DNA of 64,000 bases from Tubulanus polymorphus (taxonomy: Eukaryota > Nemertea > Palaeonemertea > Tubulaniformes > Tubulanidae). The first letter of the stretch is position 1; each line of letters begins with the position of its first letter. Positions 53,765 to 64,000 of the stretch are shown here, in pieces. The notes under the pieces are model-generated. The model did no database searches. It was not told the origin of the DNA and worked only from the letters and a program-made list of their open reading frames with translations. A program made the position numbers and the translations under genes. The stretch is from the NCBI RefSeq assembly GCF_964204645.1, contig NC_134028.1, positions 7,421,001 to 7,485,000 of the forward strand, read 5' to 3'.

Positions 53765-54092
53765 AGGTCGACTTACGACCTATAATAATCTCGTCGGAAC
53801 GGTCTTTTCATCGGGGCCCTTTTCGACATGAGTGCACTTACGACCGCGAGGGATCGATCGCAGACCCGTCGAATCGCAAGCACATAACAAGTTCTATTTC
53901 TACGACCCGATCAGATCGTCGTAGCGAATCAGCGACGAGTTATGCGTCACATGACCTTTAGACTCGACGATGATCGAGACGTCCGAGTGCGCTTACGACC
54001 GTGCGACCTTCGGATCGGCAATCGGCGGTCACGTGCTTACAGTAATACTACGGCAGTTCTTACGATTGGATGATCGGGTCGTAAGTCGACCT
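53765..54092. mobile_element. GC-rich MITE-like element
   Basis: Perfect 16-bp inverted ends AGGTCGACTTACGACC (53765-53780 and 54077-54092) enclose DNA that is clearly richer in GC and CpG than its surroundings. The CTTACGACC core recurs inside (for example near 53838 and 53992). 328 bp, non-coding, one copy in the window. Confidence 0.7.
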
Positions 54093-54674
54093 TAGCTTTG
54101 CTCAAAACATTCACGACAACGATTGAATTCAATGAATGCAATTTTTTAATGATTTGGAATAAAATCAAGACTTATTCGATACCATGCCTATACAATCCTG
54201 GGTCCAATTCTATTGTTTGCTGCTTAGTTTGAACCTCAGTCCAGCGGATGAACCATTTCTCGTTAGATTTGTAACTAGTTGACTAAAAGCATGAATTTGA
54301 AAGAAAGCAGATATTCTATGTATTCGGTTTGGCCTGTATATTAGGATTGGATCCGATGTGTAATTAAACATACTAATTCATGATTTAAATACGCTGACAG
54401 CCGTGCATCGAAATGAACAGCCCTTTTCTAATTAACAGCTCTGTACACACATAATGAAATATAACAGAACCAGATGTGAGAGACAACGATGCCAACATGC
54501 TGGTTATATCCAGTCAAATACAGGTGATAAACAGTTCTCACTTCATTCGATATAAATAATTAATCGGAATTGGTAAATCTAGGGAGGTATTAAATCGAAC
54601 GTGTTGAACGTTATATTAAATTTGATAATTCAAAGGAAACTTTAGTGCTTTGAAAGTATCTGTAAATATTTTTC
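54093..54674. other. Gene-free stretch
   Basis: Nothing recognised. Confidence 0.4.
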
Positions 54675-55010
54675 GACGCCTTTAAAACCGTTACAGTAAT
54701 TCTTATATGCATTGATACCTAGTTTGCGTTATATAAGGCATTCCGTGTGTCGTGAGTCGATGTGCACTACGTCATCAATATTGGCGTTTCGAAATAGAAA
54801 TTGAAATTTTGAATTATAATTAAACATATTTCACAACTCTTCTTTTATTTCTAATAAATTTTGATCATTATTTTTGAGAGGATGTGCATTACGTCATCAA
54901 TAAATCGGGGCTAGACTGGTTGCCGGTCAATTCAATACTATAATCCATATTCAAATCCGATATTTATTGATCCTTAATATCTGCAATTCATATCATATCA
55001 ATTGAGGTCG
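54675..55010 (+). repeat. Dispersed repeat family A, copy 5
   Basis: It starts GACGCCTTTAAAACCGTTACAG, then CATTGATACCTAG, GATGTGCACTACGTCATCAA, a second GATGTGCATTACGTCATCAA, GACTGGTTGCCGGTCAATTC and TTGATCCTTAATATC. It is a complete copy, with blocks spaced as in 25292. Confidence 0.8.
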
Positions 55011-55571
55011 ACAATATTAAGCAAGGCGTCAATAAACTATCAAGTTAGTTTTCTTGTTTTTCATCTTAGCTTTGTTTATATCATTTTCTATTGTTTATCT
55101 CCTATTTCTATCTTTGTTGTATTGACAGTCATGTGACTTGATTATGATGAATGAAAAAAACCTTAAAAACTTCGTTATTTTAATATCATTTTTCGATAAG
55201 AGTCACAGTACGGAGTACTAGAATTTAGATCTCCCCCATATCCGCCATATAATATGGGAATATCTAATTATATGTTTAGTATGATAAAGATGTCTCTGAT
55301 AAAGGAGCATTTCGGAAATCTGAATGATGCTCAGGTTAGAAACAATGCGTTACATTATTTGAGTGGATATGCTATGAAATCTAATAACTATAAAATTTCA
55401 AAAATTAAATTTCATAACTTCAGTTCCGCCTGAATCGAAATGATGTGATTCAAACTTAATTAGGTTCCACAGATTCCTGAGGTTCATCGTCTAACTATCT
55501 AGTATTAAAAAAAGCTTGTATTATAATCATTCTAACTCTTCACGCACAACTGAAGAACTGTAGGGTATCTG
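55011..55571. other. Gene-free stretch
   Basis: AT-rich; nothing recognised. Confidence 0.4.
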
Positions 55572-55800
55572 AGGCTAAGAAATTGATACCTTGTTCCGCC
55601 TTTCTGGTGAGCTTAAAAGTTGACCCGGCCAGCCGCCTATCTACTCTGTATAAATTTTTTTTAAAGTCATGATGAAGCATCCATAACAGACCCGGCAGCT
55701 ATAGAAATGAACCGATAACAAATCTAAATTTCATTGCGATTTATAAAACGATCCGCCGATAAGGAGTTACAACGTAATCATCTTTTTAGCCCTATTTTGG
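55572..55800 (+). repeat. Dispersed repeat family E, copy 3
   Basis: AGGCTAAGAAATTGATACC, GAGCTTAAAAGTTGACCCGG, CAGACCCGGCAGCTATAG and ATCATCTTTTTAGCC occur in the family order. The GACCCGGC words are well kept here. Confidence 0.7.
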
Positions 55801-55984
55801 AGTTTGCTTAATTCTTTACCGATCGAAGTGTACCCCGCGAGAAGAGAGAATATGTGCAAAATGCAACGCAGCCGTACTTGGAGACGAATATCCTTTTTTG
55901 TTAATTTGTCACTTTTTCAATGACATACGTGCAGCGTACATAAAATCCTACTACAAAATTAGACCAAGTCCTAGACAGGAAGAA

Positions 55985-56192
55985 CTCGTCTCAACTTAGT
56001 TCTTTATATTAGAAAAGGCTTGAAGAAATACTTTTGAACTATTATTATATTTGCCATCTTGTTAAAAACAATTTTTGTAAATCTGTACTTTTTGCTCTAT
56101 GCAAATTATTTTTTGTGAGCAATAAAATATGAATGAATGAATGAATGAATGAGTGAATGAATGAATGAATGAATGAATGAATGAATGAATTT
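55985..56192 (+). mobile_element. LINE 3' end with a (GAAT)n tail
   Basis: The sequence can be read as a short C-terminal peptide (RKGLKKYF then stop), followed by an AT-rich 3' UTR with AATAAAATATG and a (GAAT)n tail of about 60 bp (56129-56190) containing one GAGT variant. Short tandem tails directly after the UTR are typical of CR1/L2-type LINEs. Severely 5' truncated. The 81-codon minus-strand frame here is an artefact. Confidence 0.65.
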
Positions 56193-56794
56193 AGAAAGTT
56201 CTTCGCTCCGTTAAACCCGGCCCTGTCGGGTAAGATTCGTCGAATATAAGCATCCGCTATCTGGAATTCGATTTCAAGTTTACCTAACATGATTTTATTC
56301 TTAGCAAACGTTGTTTACGTAGCGATGCTTAACACGTTGTCTCAAACCTTCGAATGTTGGCTAATTTTTTCTTTGTTGCATTTAAATGCATCCACGCGAG
56401 TTTAACAGGGGTATTAAGTATATTTTATCAGCTGTAAAGCATCTTTAATAAATCCCTCAGTTCTTCCGGCAACTGCTCGATTACCTAATGCGAATGTATT
56501 CAACGCCGATTATGCGTCGGAAAAAAGAGTCGTCATTGCACAAATTCAGATTTAAAGATCAGACGATTTTTTTTACTTATTTCCCTAAGTTGATATGCTT
56601 AGATATTCTAATGACGCGTGGCTTTTCCAAACTGTTTTGCTAATTGCTTATTAATTCTCTTTCCAGGAGATAAATCGAATTTACATGCGTTTAAGCAAAT
56701 CGTGTTTCATTATGTAAATTACGTTGTGCGACGTTGAAATTGAATTAGCAGCCCTGTTCACGCGATACGGACTCTTAAACGATTTTATCTCAGA

Positions 56795-57250
56795 GTCCAT
56801 GATTATATAACTCCTGTTCTAAAAGAGCTGCATTGGCTACCTGCTCCAATAAGTATAGAGTACTGCTCATTGTTTTGATAATTTGGCTCCATCTTATCTG
56901 TCTCAACTTTCTGTCACCGTACACCCCTAGTCGTCATCTTAGATCTTGGCGAGTATATTTCATGATAACTGCCCTATACTAAAAAGGAATATAGTTAGCC
57001 AATTACTATTACTATATATAAATATAACAGAAGGATTAGTCCAATTCGTCTGTTATAATTAAAGTAATTATAATAATAAAAATGATAAAATTCATGCAAA
57101 AAATTTAATATCAGAATTTATATTACTAATATATTTAAGACCATCTGTAATTATACATGTACCATTTTCAACTTTCTCCTTGTAAATGTATTACGGTCTA
57201 ATTGTCATTTGTAAATGACCTGAATTTATCGGAAAATAAAGTAAAAACTT
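56795..57250 (+). mobile_element. Decayed LINE ORF2 end and 3' UTR
   Basis: Across two frames I read YITPVLKELHWLP and then DNLAPSYLSQLSVTVHP. These match the conserved C-terminal region of non-LTR retrotransposon reverse-transcriptase proteins (the LHWLP ... LAPSYL block downstream of the polymerase domain). Frameshifts and stops follow, then an AT-rich UTR with GGAAAATAAAGT at about 57231. Only the last part of the element remains. The clade is not decided. Confidence 0.75.
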
Positions 57251-59898
57251 ATTATTAATATATTTAAGCGAATTTATATACCCCGGTTAGAAAAGATATT
57301 GACAATTATTTTTCTTTTGATGCTGTGGGAATTCATCTTGTTTATCATTCATCTATTTACTGCTTCAGTTTGCAAACTCATCGTAAATTCAAATGCGTTA
57401 TTTCTCGCTACTTTAAAAAAAATGAGCGCCGACATTTTTGAAAAGGAGATAATTGATGAGAGGATCTTGTTTTGAAACATTCAAAGGACCTGCTGCACAC
57501 ACGCAGACATCGTGCTCAGAACGTCGACACCTTAAAGAACAAGAGGCTCCTGTTTGGCTGATAGTGGTTAAACATACCAGCGAGAACGACGATCAAGTAG
57601 TTTTCGTGTGAGAGATAAAACCGACCGGTGAACGATATCTTTGATGAAAATCATTCCCCCGAACGAGCCATCAAAGACATCGCGATCGTTTAGTAATTTT
57701 CGACGGGATAATTTTAACGCGTAATCGAACTTTTTGAAAAACTCAGCAGACGAGATGATAATGTTCACGATTTTACGCGCATTGCGAGCTCAAGATAAGC
57801 CAGCGATAAGAGCTTAAGATAAGCCAGCAATAAGAGCTCGGCTGTTCAATCGGATACGCCTAACGTAACTGTATCAATGGCTGCTTGTTTTTTCCGCCGC
57901 ACCCTCCAGCTCAACTCCGTACCAATCAGGGCTATTCTTCCTGTTCATAAAGTAAATATTTTTTTTTGTCAGACGTGGCTGACAAACTCTTTTCATTGCA
58001 GAAACCGATGCTCCTCTTTCTAGTTGCCATGGTTACGACACAAGATGAGGTCAGACGGATAACTTTTAAGTCTTAGGTCAAAATTATCCGTTTAACCTCA
58101 GCTTGCGGCGCCACCTACGTTCATCATCCCTGGTGCTACTTATTAGCGACATCGTTTCACTAGAGCGGATGACCCATCATGTTTGCAGGTTCTAGTTTCG
58201 TAAAGCTGACTGAAAGGCAGAAGCGATTTCCGATCGTTGGAGTCATCGAAAATGAGAGTTTTTCAGAAATTGTTAGCAACCTTAAAGTACCACGATGCTC
58301 AGTCAAAATCTAATGAATCGTTTCCGTGGGATCCACTTTGTGAGTCTTTTTGCATTGGGATTTAAAAGATATTTTAGATCACTTCGATTGTATTAGCGAA
58401 TATGATTTGTGTTTGAACTTTTGAGGGCCTTGATTAAGAAATCCGGAAAGTGAACCGACGATATAGGCTTTAATATTTCGCTGACATTAAAGCGTTAGCG
58501 CGGCGTGCGTCGTTTTGAGTGATGTCATATTGTTTAATCTCCAGACCCGCTTGATATCCGTCATGATCTCCAGTAAAGGAAGACGCGTGGGCGGTGTAAG
58601 CCGAATAGAAAATGTCATCATCAGATTTTCAGCGATTAAACAGCACAGCGCTTTCCTCCTCCTGCTTCACTCGACACCGACCAGTACCCCGATTTCCAGT
58701 CGCTCGTTCCCGGCGGTAACGGAGTCCACTTTTTAAGCGTTTGTTATACGGGGAAGTTTGTTTTTACGCGTTGTTAGGTTGACGGTGTACGGCGCGTACT
58801 GGTTTGAGGAAATTGCATGGTAATCAGCGGGTTTTCGGGTGATAATGAGAACCGTTAGCGGTCGACCCAGGGGACCCGGTGAGCCTCCCTTCACAGGTAT
58901 TGTCTGCGTCAACCAGTCGAGCATTTGCTGCAAATAGTGTCATCCATCTTCGCCACGCCGACAAGATACAGTAATACCTAGGGATATCTGTCTGGTGCAG
59001 GCAATGTCAAAATTTAGTCATTTAAATCTGCTGAAGTCGTCAGTATGACCGATCCATCTACACACTGTTTGCATAATTTGCAACCAGACCTATGCGGTTG
59101 CTATATCCTAATACGGTTCAAGTCGGCGTCTTCTTTTTTTCTCCTAAATCACCTCGCAGTTTAAGTAACTCGATTGCGGGAATATAGAACCTTCTTCGGG
59201 ATATCGCGTAACGAGTCGGTCTTGAAAATAAAACCCGCCTCGCTTCCTACGCGAACATAAATAATTTAGCACCCTTCGGTACGGCGGCGGAAATCGGGCA
59301 AAAACCATAACAACAAAAGCACACTCGATAGTTTTTTTTCGGATAAACTTGAGACATCCGTGTTCCTTGAAAAACCAGAAAGAAACTACAAGCGAAGCAC
59401 ACTATTGTTTGAAACCTAGCAGTATCCTATTACAATGAAAATCGCCTCGTCGATATAAGCATATTATTTAAGGCTCGTCATACGAATAATAATTTTTTTT
59501 CTATTTCATTTATAACAGTTTACGTATTACATACATCGGATCAGTAGGAATTTCCCCTGCTCTCGCGCTTACTACAAGGGTTAACGCAATATTTACCAAA
59601 TATTTCCTACTTCACGCCTGGCATGCAGGCATGAAATTTTTCTGTCGATTCTGAACTGAATCTGAGTAGATTTTTTGCTCTCTCGCGGTGTATGTGGATT
59701 AGAAAATATAGATTCTGGCAACTGTCTTCAAGATAGCAACTATACGGTGAGTTACAGTTTCAATGGATACGGTGAAATTTATGAAGTAAGCTTTTAAGTA
59801 TATGCATGAGCTTTTTTGCAGTAAAACCTTGCAATGAATATCGAAGAATTTTTCGGCCGCTGGCATGAGTATTAATAATAGTAATTTGATTTCTATTG
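57251..59898. other. Gene-free stretch
   Basis: Frames of 66-75 codons without domains. Near 57784-57838 GATAAGCCAGC(A/G)ATAAGAGCT is duplicated in tandem. Nothing else recognised. Confidence 0.4.
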
Positions 59899-60100
59899 GT
59901 CCCTTATCACTGTGATAATAGTTCAACGGTGCATTAAATCGGTATTATTACCTCCAGCCTGTAAAACTCTATTCATGTATCAGTCATCTTTACTAGGGGA
60001 GAAGAACATCCGAGCAACTACTGGGCGCTCAGGAGTCATCTCAGACCGGGTACCCATTCACTCCTGGGTGGAGTCGAACTTGCCTACACTTGCCGGAAAA
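59899..60100 (-). mobile_element. tRNA-headed SINE, copy 5 (head truncated)
   Basis: On the minus strand, CCACCCAGGAGTGAATGGGTACCC, GAGCGCCCAGTAGTTGCTC, GGCTGGAGGTAATAATACC and a tail region with GTTGAACTATTATCACAG match the other copies. The Pol III boxes are missing. The 63-codon frame at 59912-60103 is not a gene. Confidence 0.7.
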
Positions 60101-60701
60101 TAAGATAGGTTGAAACCCAACCGATTCGACGCTTGTGATCATTTCCGCATTAAACGATAGACACACAGTAGATCATTGAACGTTGTGTCGAGCTGAATAC
60201 GTCTTAGATCAAAAGTTTCCGATACATCAGTATAGCGCTTTGATCATCGGTTACTGAGAACGCGAAAAACAGATACGCGCGCGGTCGTTTATTAGAAGAC
60301 TATACGCAAACCTGAGGGTAAATACGTTGTAATGATTGCTGCCTGATCGACGGTTTATAATTGTCATACTTTTTGTGTAATATGTTCGACCGAATCCCTC
60401 CCTGTTCATAATCAATCTATTGAGATCTAGCTCCGACAATCTGACTATAAGAACGGGGGAATATCTCATTAGAACGTTGTTTAGTGATAGAAAGTGTCTT
60501 CGACGCATTTAACATTCCTGAAATTATTAAGCCGTATTTCATGTTATCATCATGCACGAGTGTCGTATCGTACGATTAATATTTTGACGAATAAAGTAAT
60601 ACCAATATCAATTCGTTCCCATCTGAAATTATCTATCTTGTTTTCTATCTTAAAATTCGGATCGACCATTATTATCTATTCAATCGGTAGATTTCGTTTG
60701 A

Positions 60702-60795
60702 TTTTTTTTTTTTTTTGATTTGATGCCCCTTGCAAAACCTACCACACCTGCCGGGAGCGAAACCAGGGTTTTGATTTTGAAATCGGAAATCTAGT
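60702..60795 (-). repeat. Repeat family I, copy 1, poly(A) ended
   Basis: A run of 15 T (60702-60716) precedes GATGCCCCTTGCAAAACC and CACCTGCCGGGAGCGAAACC, then GATTTTGAAATCGG. On the minus strand this would end in poly(A), suggesting retroposition. The partner is at 63082-63150. Confidence 0.5.
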
Positions 60796-61149
60796 TTAAC
60801 GCTATACGATAATCAACTTAAAAGGATCGAATTTTTAGTTCAGATTCTCAGCGTCCGACAAATCAATAATCGGTTCGGTATCGATCCGATTTCAATAATC
60901 GATCGGACAACGAGCTGATTAGCGATTAAGACGGTTGATTTCGAGAAGATACTGTTTGTTCAATGACTCGCATGATGTGTTATTGAAGACCACACGTTTT
61001 CGTTCCTAAGTCATCTTCCGTTAAATAGTGTCTGTCGGATATAAGCGAGTAAATTCATTGTGAAAAAATATGGACAAAAAAACGATGCAAATATGTCAGG
61101 ATTTTAATCAACTAATTGCAATAAAAAAAATTTCGGTGAGGGTTTTTTG

Positions 61150-61345
61150 GATGAGCCGCTCCTGCATTATGGAATGATTCTGCCTAGTCGTCATTAGGTT
61201 TAGTCTTACACTCGAATATTTTGAAATTAAATCTGAAAACCTACCTAAACGAACCTATATGTTCTAGCTGTTATCAAACAGATAGTTTCATGTTGAGTAT
61301 TCACCTAGTGTTTGCTGCATTTATTTTCTAAAGTTAGTTTATTTC
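61150..61345 (+). mobile_element. Decayed LINE C-terminal fragment
   Basis: ALWNDSA and, in the same region, ILKLNLKTYLNEP can be read with stops between. This is the pattern (WN.LP..LR....L..FK..LKTYLF) at the very C-terminus of many LINE ORF2 proteins. No tail was recognised. Low sequence conservation indicates an old insertion. Confidence 0.6.
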
Positions 61346-61689
61346 ATTTCAAGTGTTGAGTTAACATTGCGCTATATTATCAAGAAAATGAATTATCACT
61401 TTTATCTGAATACATAAAAGTGTAGACGCGCGGTTTATCACGAAGGCGAGATATCCGAAAATTGATGAGATCAGGTGTTGAAAATGAGTAAGTCGCTGAA
61501 TGTTATACGTTAAGAAGTGAATGAGAATTGGAAAAAGATCTTCACTTACCATTTAATTCGTCATCGCTTCGTGTAAACTTATAGTCCATTGAATATTCGT
61601 ATATGAAACGTATATAACTCGAGAATCTTTCAAACGTCTAGAAAGAGAAACGTTTAGGAATTCCGGCTTAGTTCATCACGATTGACTGA

Positions 61690-61860
61690 TGCGCCGGAGC
61701 GATTTTCCCGGAGTGTCGGCGGCGGCGGTGGCGCGCGTGGTGTCTGTGTAAGTAACGATGATTGCGGGAATGATTTCAGGAAGCGCGCTGTTGCAATACG
61801 CGCACTAGTTGCGCCCGCGCCGCCGCGCTATCACTCTCTGTCTCTCTATCTCATTGAGGG
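61690..61860 (+). promoter_or_regulatory. CpG-rich patch with a strong splice-donor-like site
   Basis: GGCGGCGGCGGTGGCGCGCG and, 80 bp on, GCGCCCGCGCCGCCGCGC make this the most CpG-dense segment I noticed, and the two can pair with each other. Between them TGTGTAAGTAACG fits a splice donor (GTAAGT at about 61749). A first exon or promoter region is possible, but no acceptor, domain or downstream exon was recognised; the 66-codon frame at 61682-61882 is not convincing. Confidence 0.25.
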
Positions 61861-63074
61861 ACAGGATGAGCCAAATCAATGAACTGTTGAATCCAAATTT
61901 AGAACAAATATTACATTCACGTGCTTAGTACTATTACTACACATTTTTGATATAGCTGTTACGATTAAGAGAGTCCACTTATTACTATTGTACTCTGGTG
62001 TCCATGCAAGATGAGGTATTGCCAATTCAGGTTCTCAAAGTCATTATAGGCTGCTGACCCTAACCATAACCCTTAATTCAGCGATCTTTTACAAGAGGGC
62101 ATAAATAGGGGGAGGCATTTCATTATATGACACAGGGTTTTGTAAGTTAGAAGGCACGCGTGCTAACGCAGTAGACCAATAGGAGTAGTGCACTTGACCA
62201 GCGATTACACAGCTTGCCCTATACGCGTAACTTATACTGGTACTTGTGTGGAAGTTGGCCTTGGAAGTCAACGTTTGATCATACGCGTAAATCGAACGCA
62301 TGTGAGGCGGCAACTGTGATAGGTCTGACTAGTTATTTCAATTAAAGAACGCCAAGTCCGTATAATGCCGAATTAATAGAAAATCTCACGGCAAAATCCC
62401 AACGCATTTATCGATAGTATTGTATGGCTAACATTTGCATTAAATGCGTAAATCGTTTTTTTTTTAAGTTTCATATCAAACAAGCAATACATCGCAATAA
62501 TCGAAAGCAATAATCGCACAAACCACGCTGGGCATTCGAACCGAGCAACGCGCGATTTCATTTCCATATTTTCGTAGATATTCTCAACTTGCATATAGAT
62601 TTGCGATCATTATATGACTAGACTGTAGAAATCGATTTCTTGAAATGCGAATACGACGTTCCCAATGACCCACCGGTTAAAAAGCGCGACTGGTGCGCAT
62701 GCGAACTCGGATCGATTGGGCGCGTATAGCATCGGCGTTAACGTAAAACGCAATAATTACAAATATTGACGCTGTCTTCCACTAATCTCTGACAACGATG
62801 GAAAAAATATATGTCGAGTATTCGTTGCTTAATTTCTTAATCGACCCTCGAAAATATCGATATCAAAAACGCATGAACATAAGTCGCCATCTTTGTCAGT
62901 AAGCGGATCAATACAGATTACTTGTTTCTGATACGTATGGCAAGTCGCCAGCGTCGGTTAGGAGACAAACAATCGCGTCACATGCGAAACCGCTATAGAC
63001 TATACCTATTTTCTTGTAAATTATTGAATGTTAAGGGGATATTTGTAATTTTTTACATCGGTCTCTCTCTCTCT
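61861..63074. other. Gene-free stretch
   Basis: A (TC)n-like run lies at 63061-63074. The 188-codon frame at 62922-63488 passes through a repeat I copy and shows no domain. Confidence 0.4.
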
Positions 63075-63081
63075 TATTTTT

Positions 63082-63150
63082 GGTGCGTTCCTGCCAAACT
63101 CATCCCACCTGTCGGGAACGAAACTTGGTACGTAGATTTCGAAATCGGAT
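63082..63150 (-). repeat. Repeat family I, copy 2
   Basis: GTGCGTTCCTGCCAAACTC, CACCTGTCGGGAACGAAAC and GATTTCGAAATCGGATAT match 60722-60795. It is preceded by a pyrimidine run in place of pure T. Confidence 0.5.
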
Positions 63151-63570
63151 ATCGAAAAGAGCGAAGGCGTGTTGTTATAACACGGTTTTTTCTATACTCC
63201 AGTGTACGCAGAGAAGACATGAATCGGTGTCAATATCAATTTATCTCACGGTGCGTCCATTTTAAAAGTTGCGTGACTCAACCACGGCAGAATTGTAGCG
63301 TTGTTTTCAGTTCGGGCACGTTCTACAGAGTGACGGCTACCGCACGAGAATATCTCACCGGAGATGCGCCGCTTTCCCGTGTATATTTACGCTCGATTGT
63401 TTTTTTTTGTCTCCTTTTCGCAATGAAACTAGCACACGGAATCAATGTGTACGCTCGCGGGATTAAGACACGACATCCATTCAACTGAAAGTGCTTCCGC
63501 CGAAAAGAATATCATATGTTAAGTTTGATCGTTCTGATGACTTAATTCTTGCAAATTCTGGAGACAGTTT

Positions 63571-63799
<229 letters not shown>

Positions 63800-63802
<3 letters not shown>

Positions 63803-64000
63803 AAAAGGGACGGTCTAGAAAAGCTGAAAGTCCAAGGTCCAGACGAAGAGAAGAGGCATTTTCATAGGCTTTTATAGCGGGCTCCCACCCTCGCCGAAAA
63901 TTAGCAATTTGCGAGAAAATGAGTGTCAAGTTTGACGCTTAAAACGATATTTGACTTCAGGGAAGGGGCAACCTCAATGAGAGAGCAGGGGTCCGGACCA
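63800..64000. other. Gene-free end of the window
   Basis: Nothing recognised in the last 200 bases. Confidence 0.4.

Noticed and set aside
56129-56190. (GAAT)n as an isolated microsatellite
   Set aside because: It directly follows an AATAAA-containing UTR and is better explained as a LINE tail.
62048-62080. Telomere-like CCCTAA and TAACCC words
   Set aside because: Only two imperfect units; no array.
62922-63488. 188-codon open frame
   Set aside because: It passes through a copy of repeat family I and shows no recognisable domain.

Overview
This is eukaryotic, almost certainly invertebrate animal, DNA without any gene I can support. The base composition is AT-leaning but CpG is common. The repeats are those of a metazoan genome: a Tc1/mariner relic, tRNA-headed SINEs, several MITE families, LINE 3' ends, hammerhead-like motifs of Penelope type, and very long (TA)n tracts. 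A marine lophotrochozoan such as a mollusc, annelid, brachiopod or nemertean would fit, but the window does not prove it. Nearly every open frame is below 110 codons. The longer ones are repeat artefacts or lack any recognisable domain, so the window is best read as intergenic or intronic sequence.

Layout: 1-10 kb holds a copy of repeat family A, a SINE, a weak TATA/initiator candidate near 2.4 kb, a second A copy, and a diverged duplication starting at 9.7 kb. 10-20 kb holds a small MITE, a truncated A copy, and a MITE (family D) split by a poly(A)-tailed retroposed fragment with an 11-bp target-site duplication. It also has two copies of family F, a SINE and a (TA)57 tract. 20-30 kb holds a (TA)n-linked palindromic duplication, a perfect 30-bp-stem hairpin, further repeat copies, a diverged 138-bp tandem duplication and a 210-bp (TA)n tract. 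30-41 kb holds inverted-repeat elements, a SINE, a 254-bp (TA)n tract and family D fragments.

41.6-43.7 kb is the most structured locus. A decayed mariner carries, inside its right terminal repeat, a 1044-bp foldback element with its own 6-bp target duplication. The foldback is built of 144-bp units packed with TTTTGGCGC palindromes. 45.2-45.9 kb carries two cassettes with inverted ends around hammerhead-ribozyme-like cores. 47-64 kb carries further MITEs, two SINEs, three LINE 3' remnants, a CpG-rich patch with a strong splice-donor-like site, and a last long (TA)n tract.

The features do not form a pathway. They record successive waves of transposition, with two clear nestings: retroposon into MITE D, and foldback into mariner.
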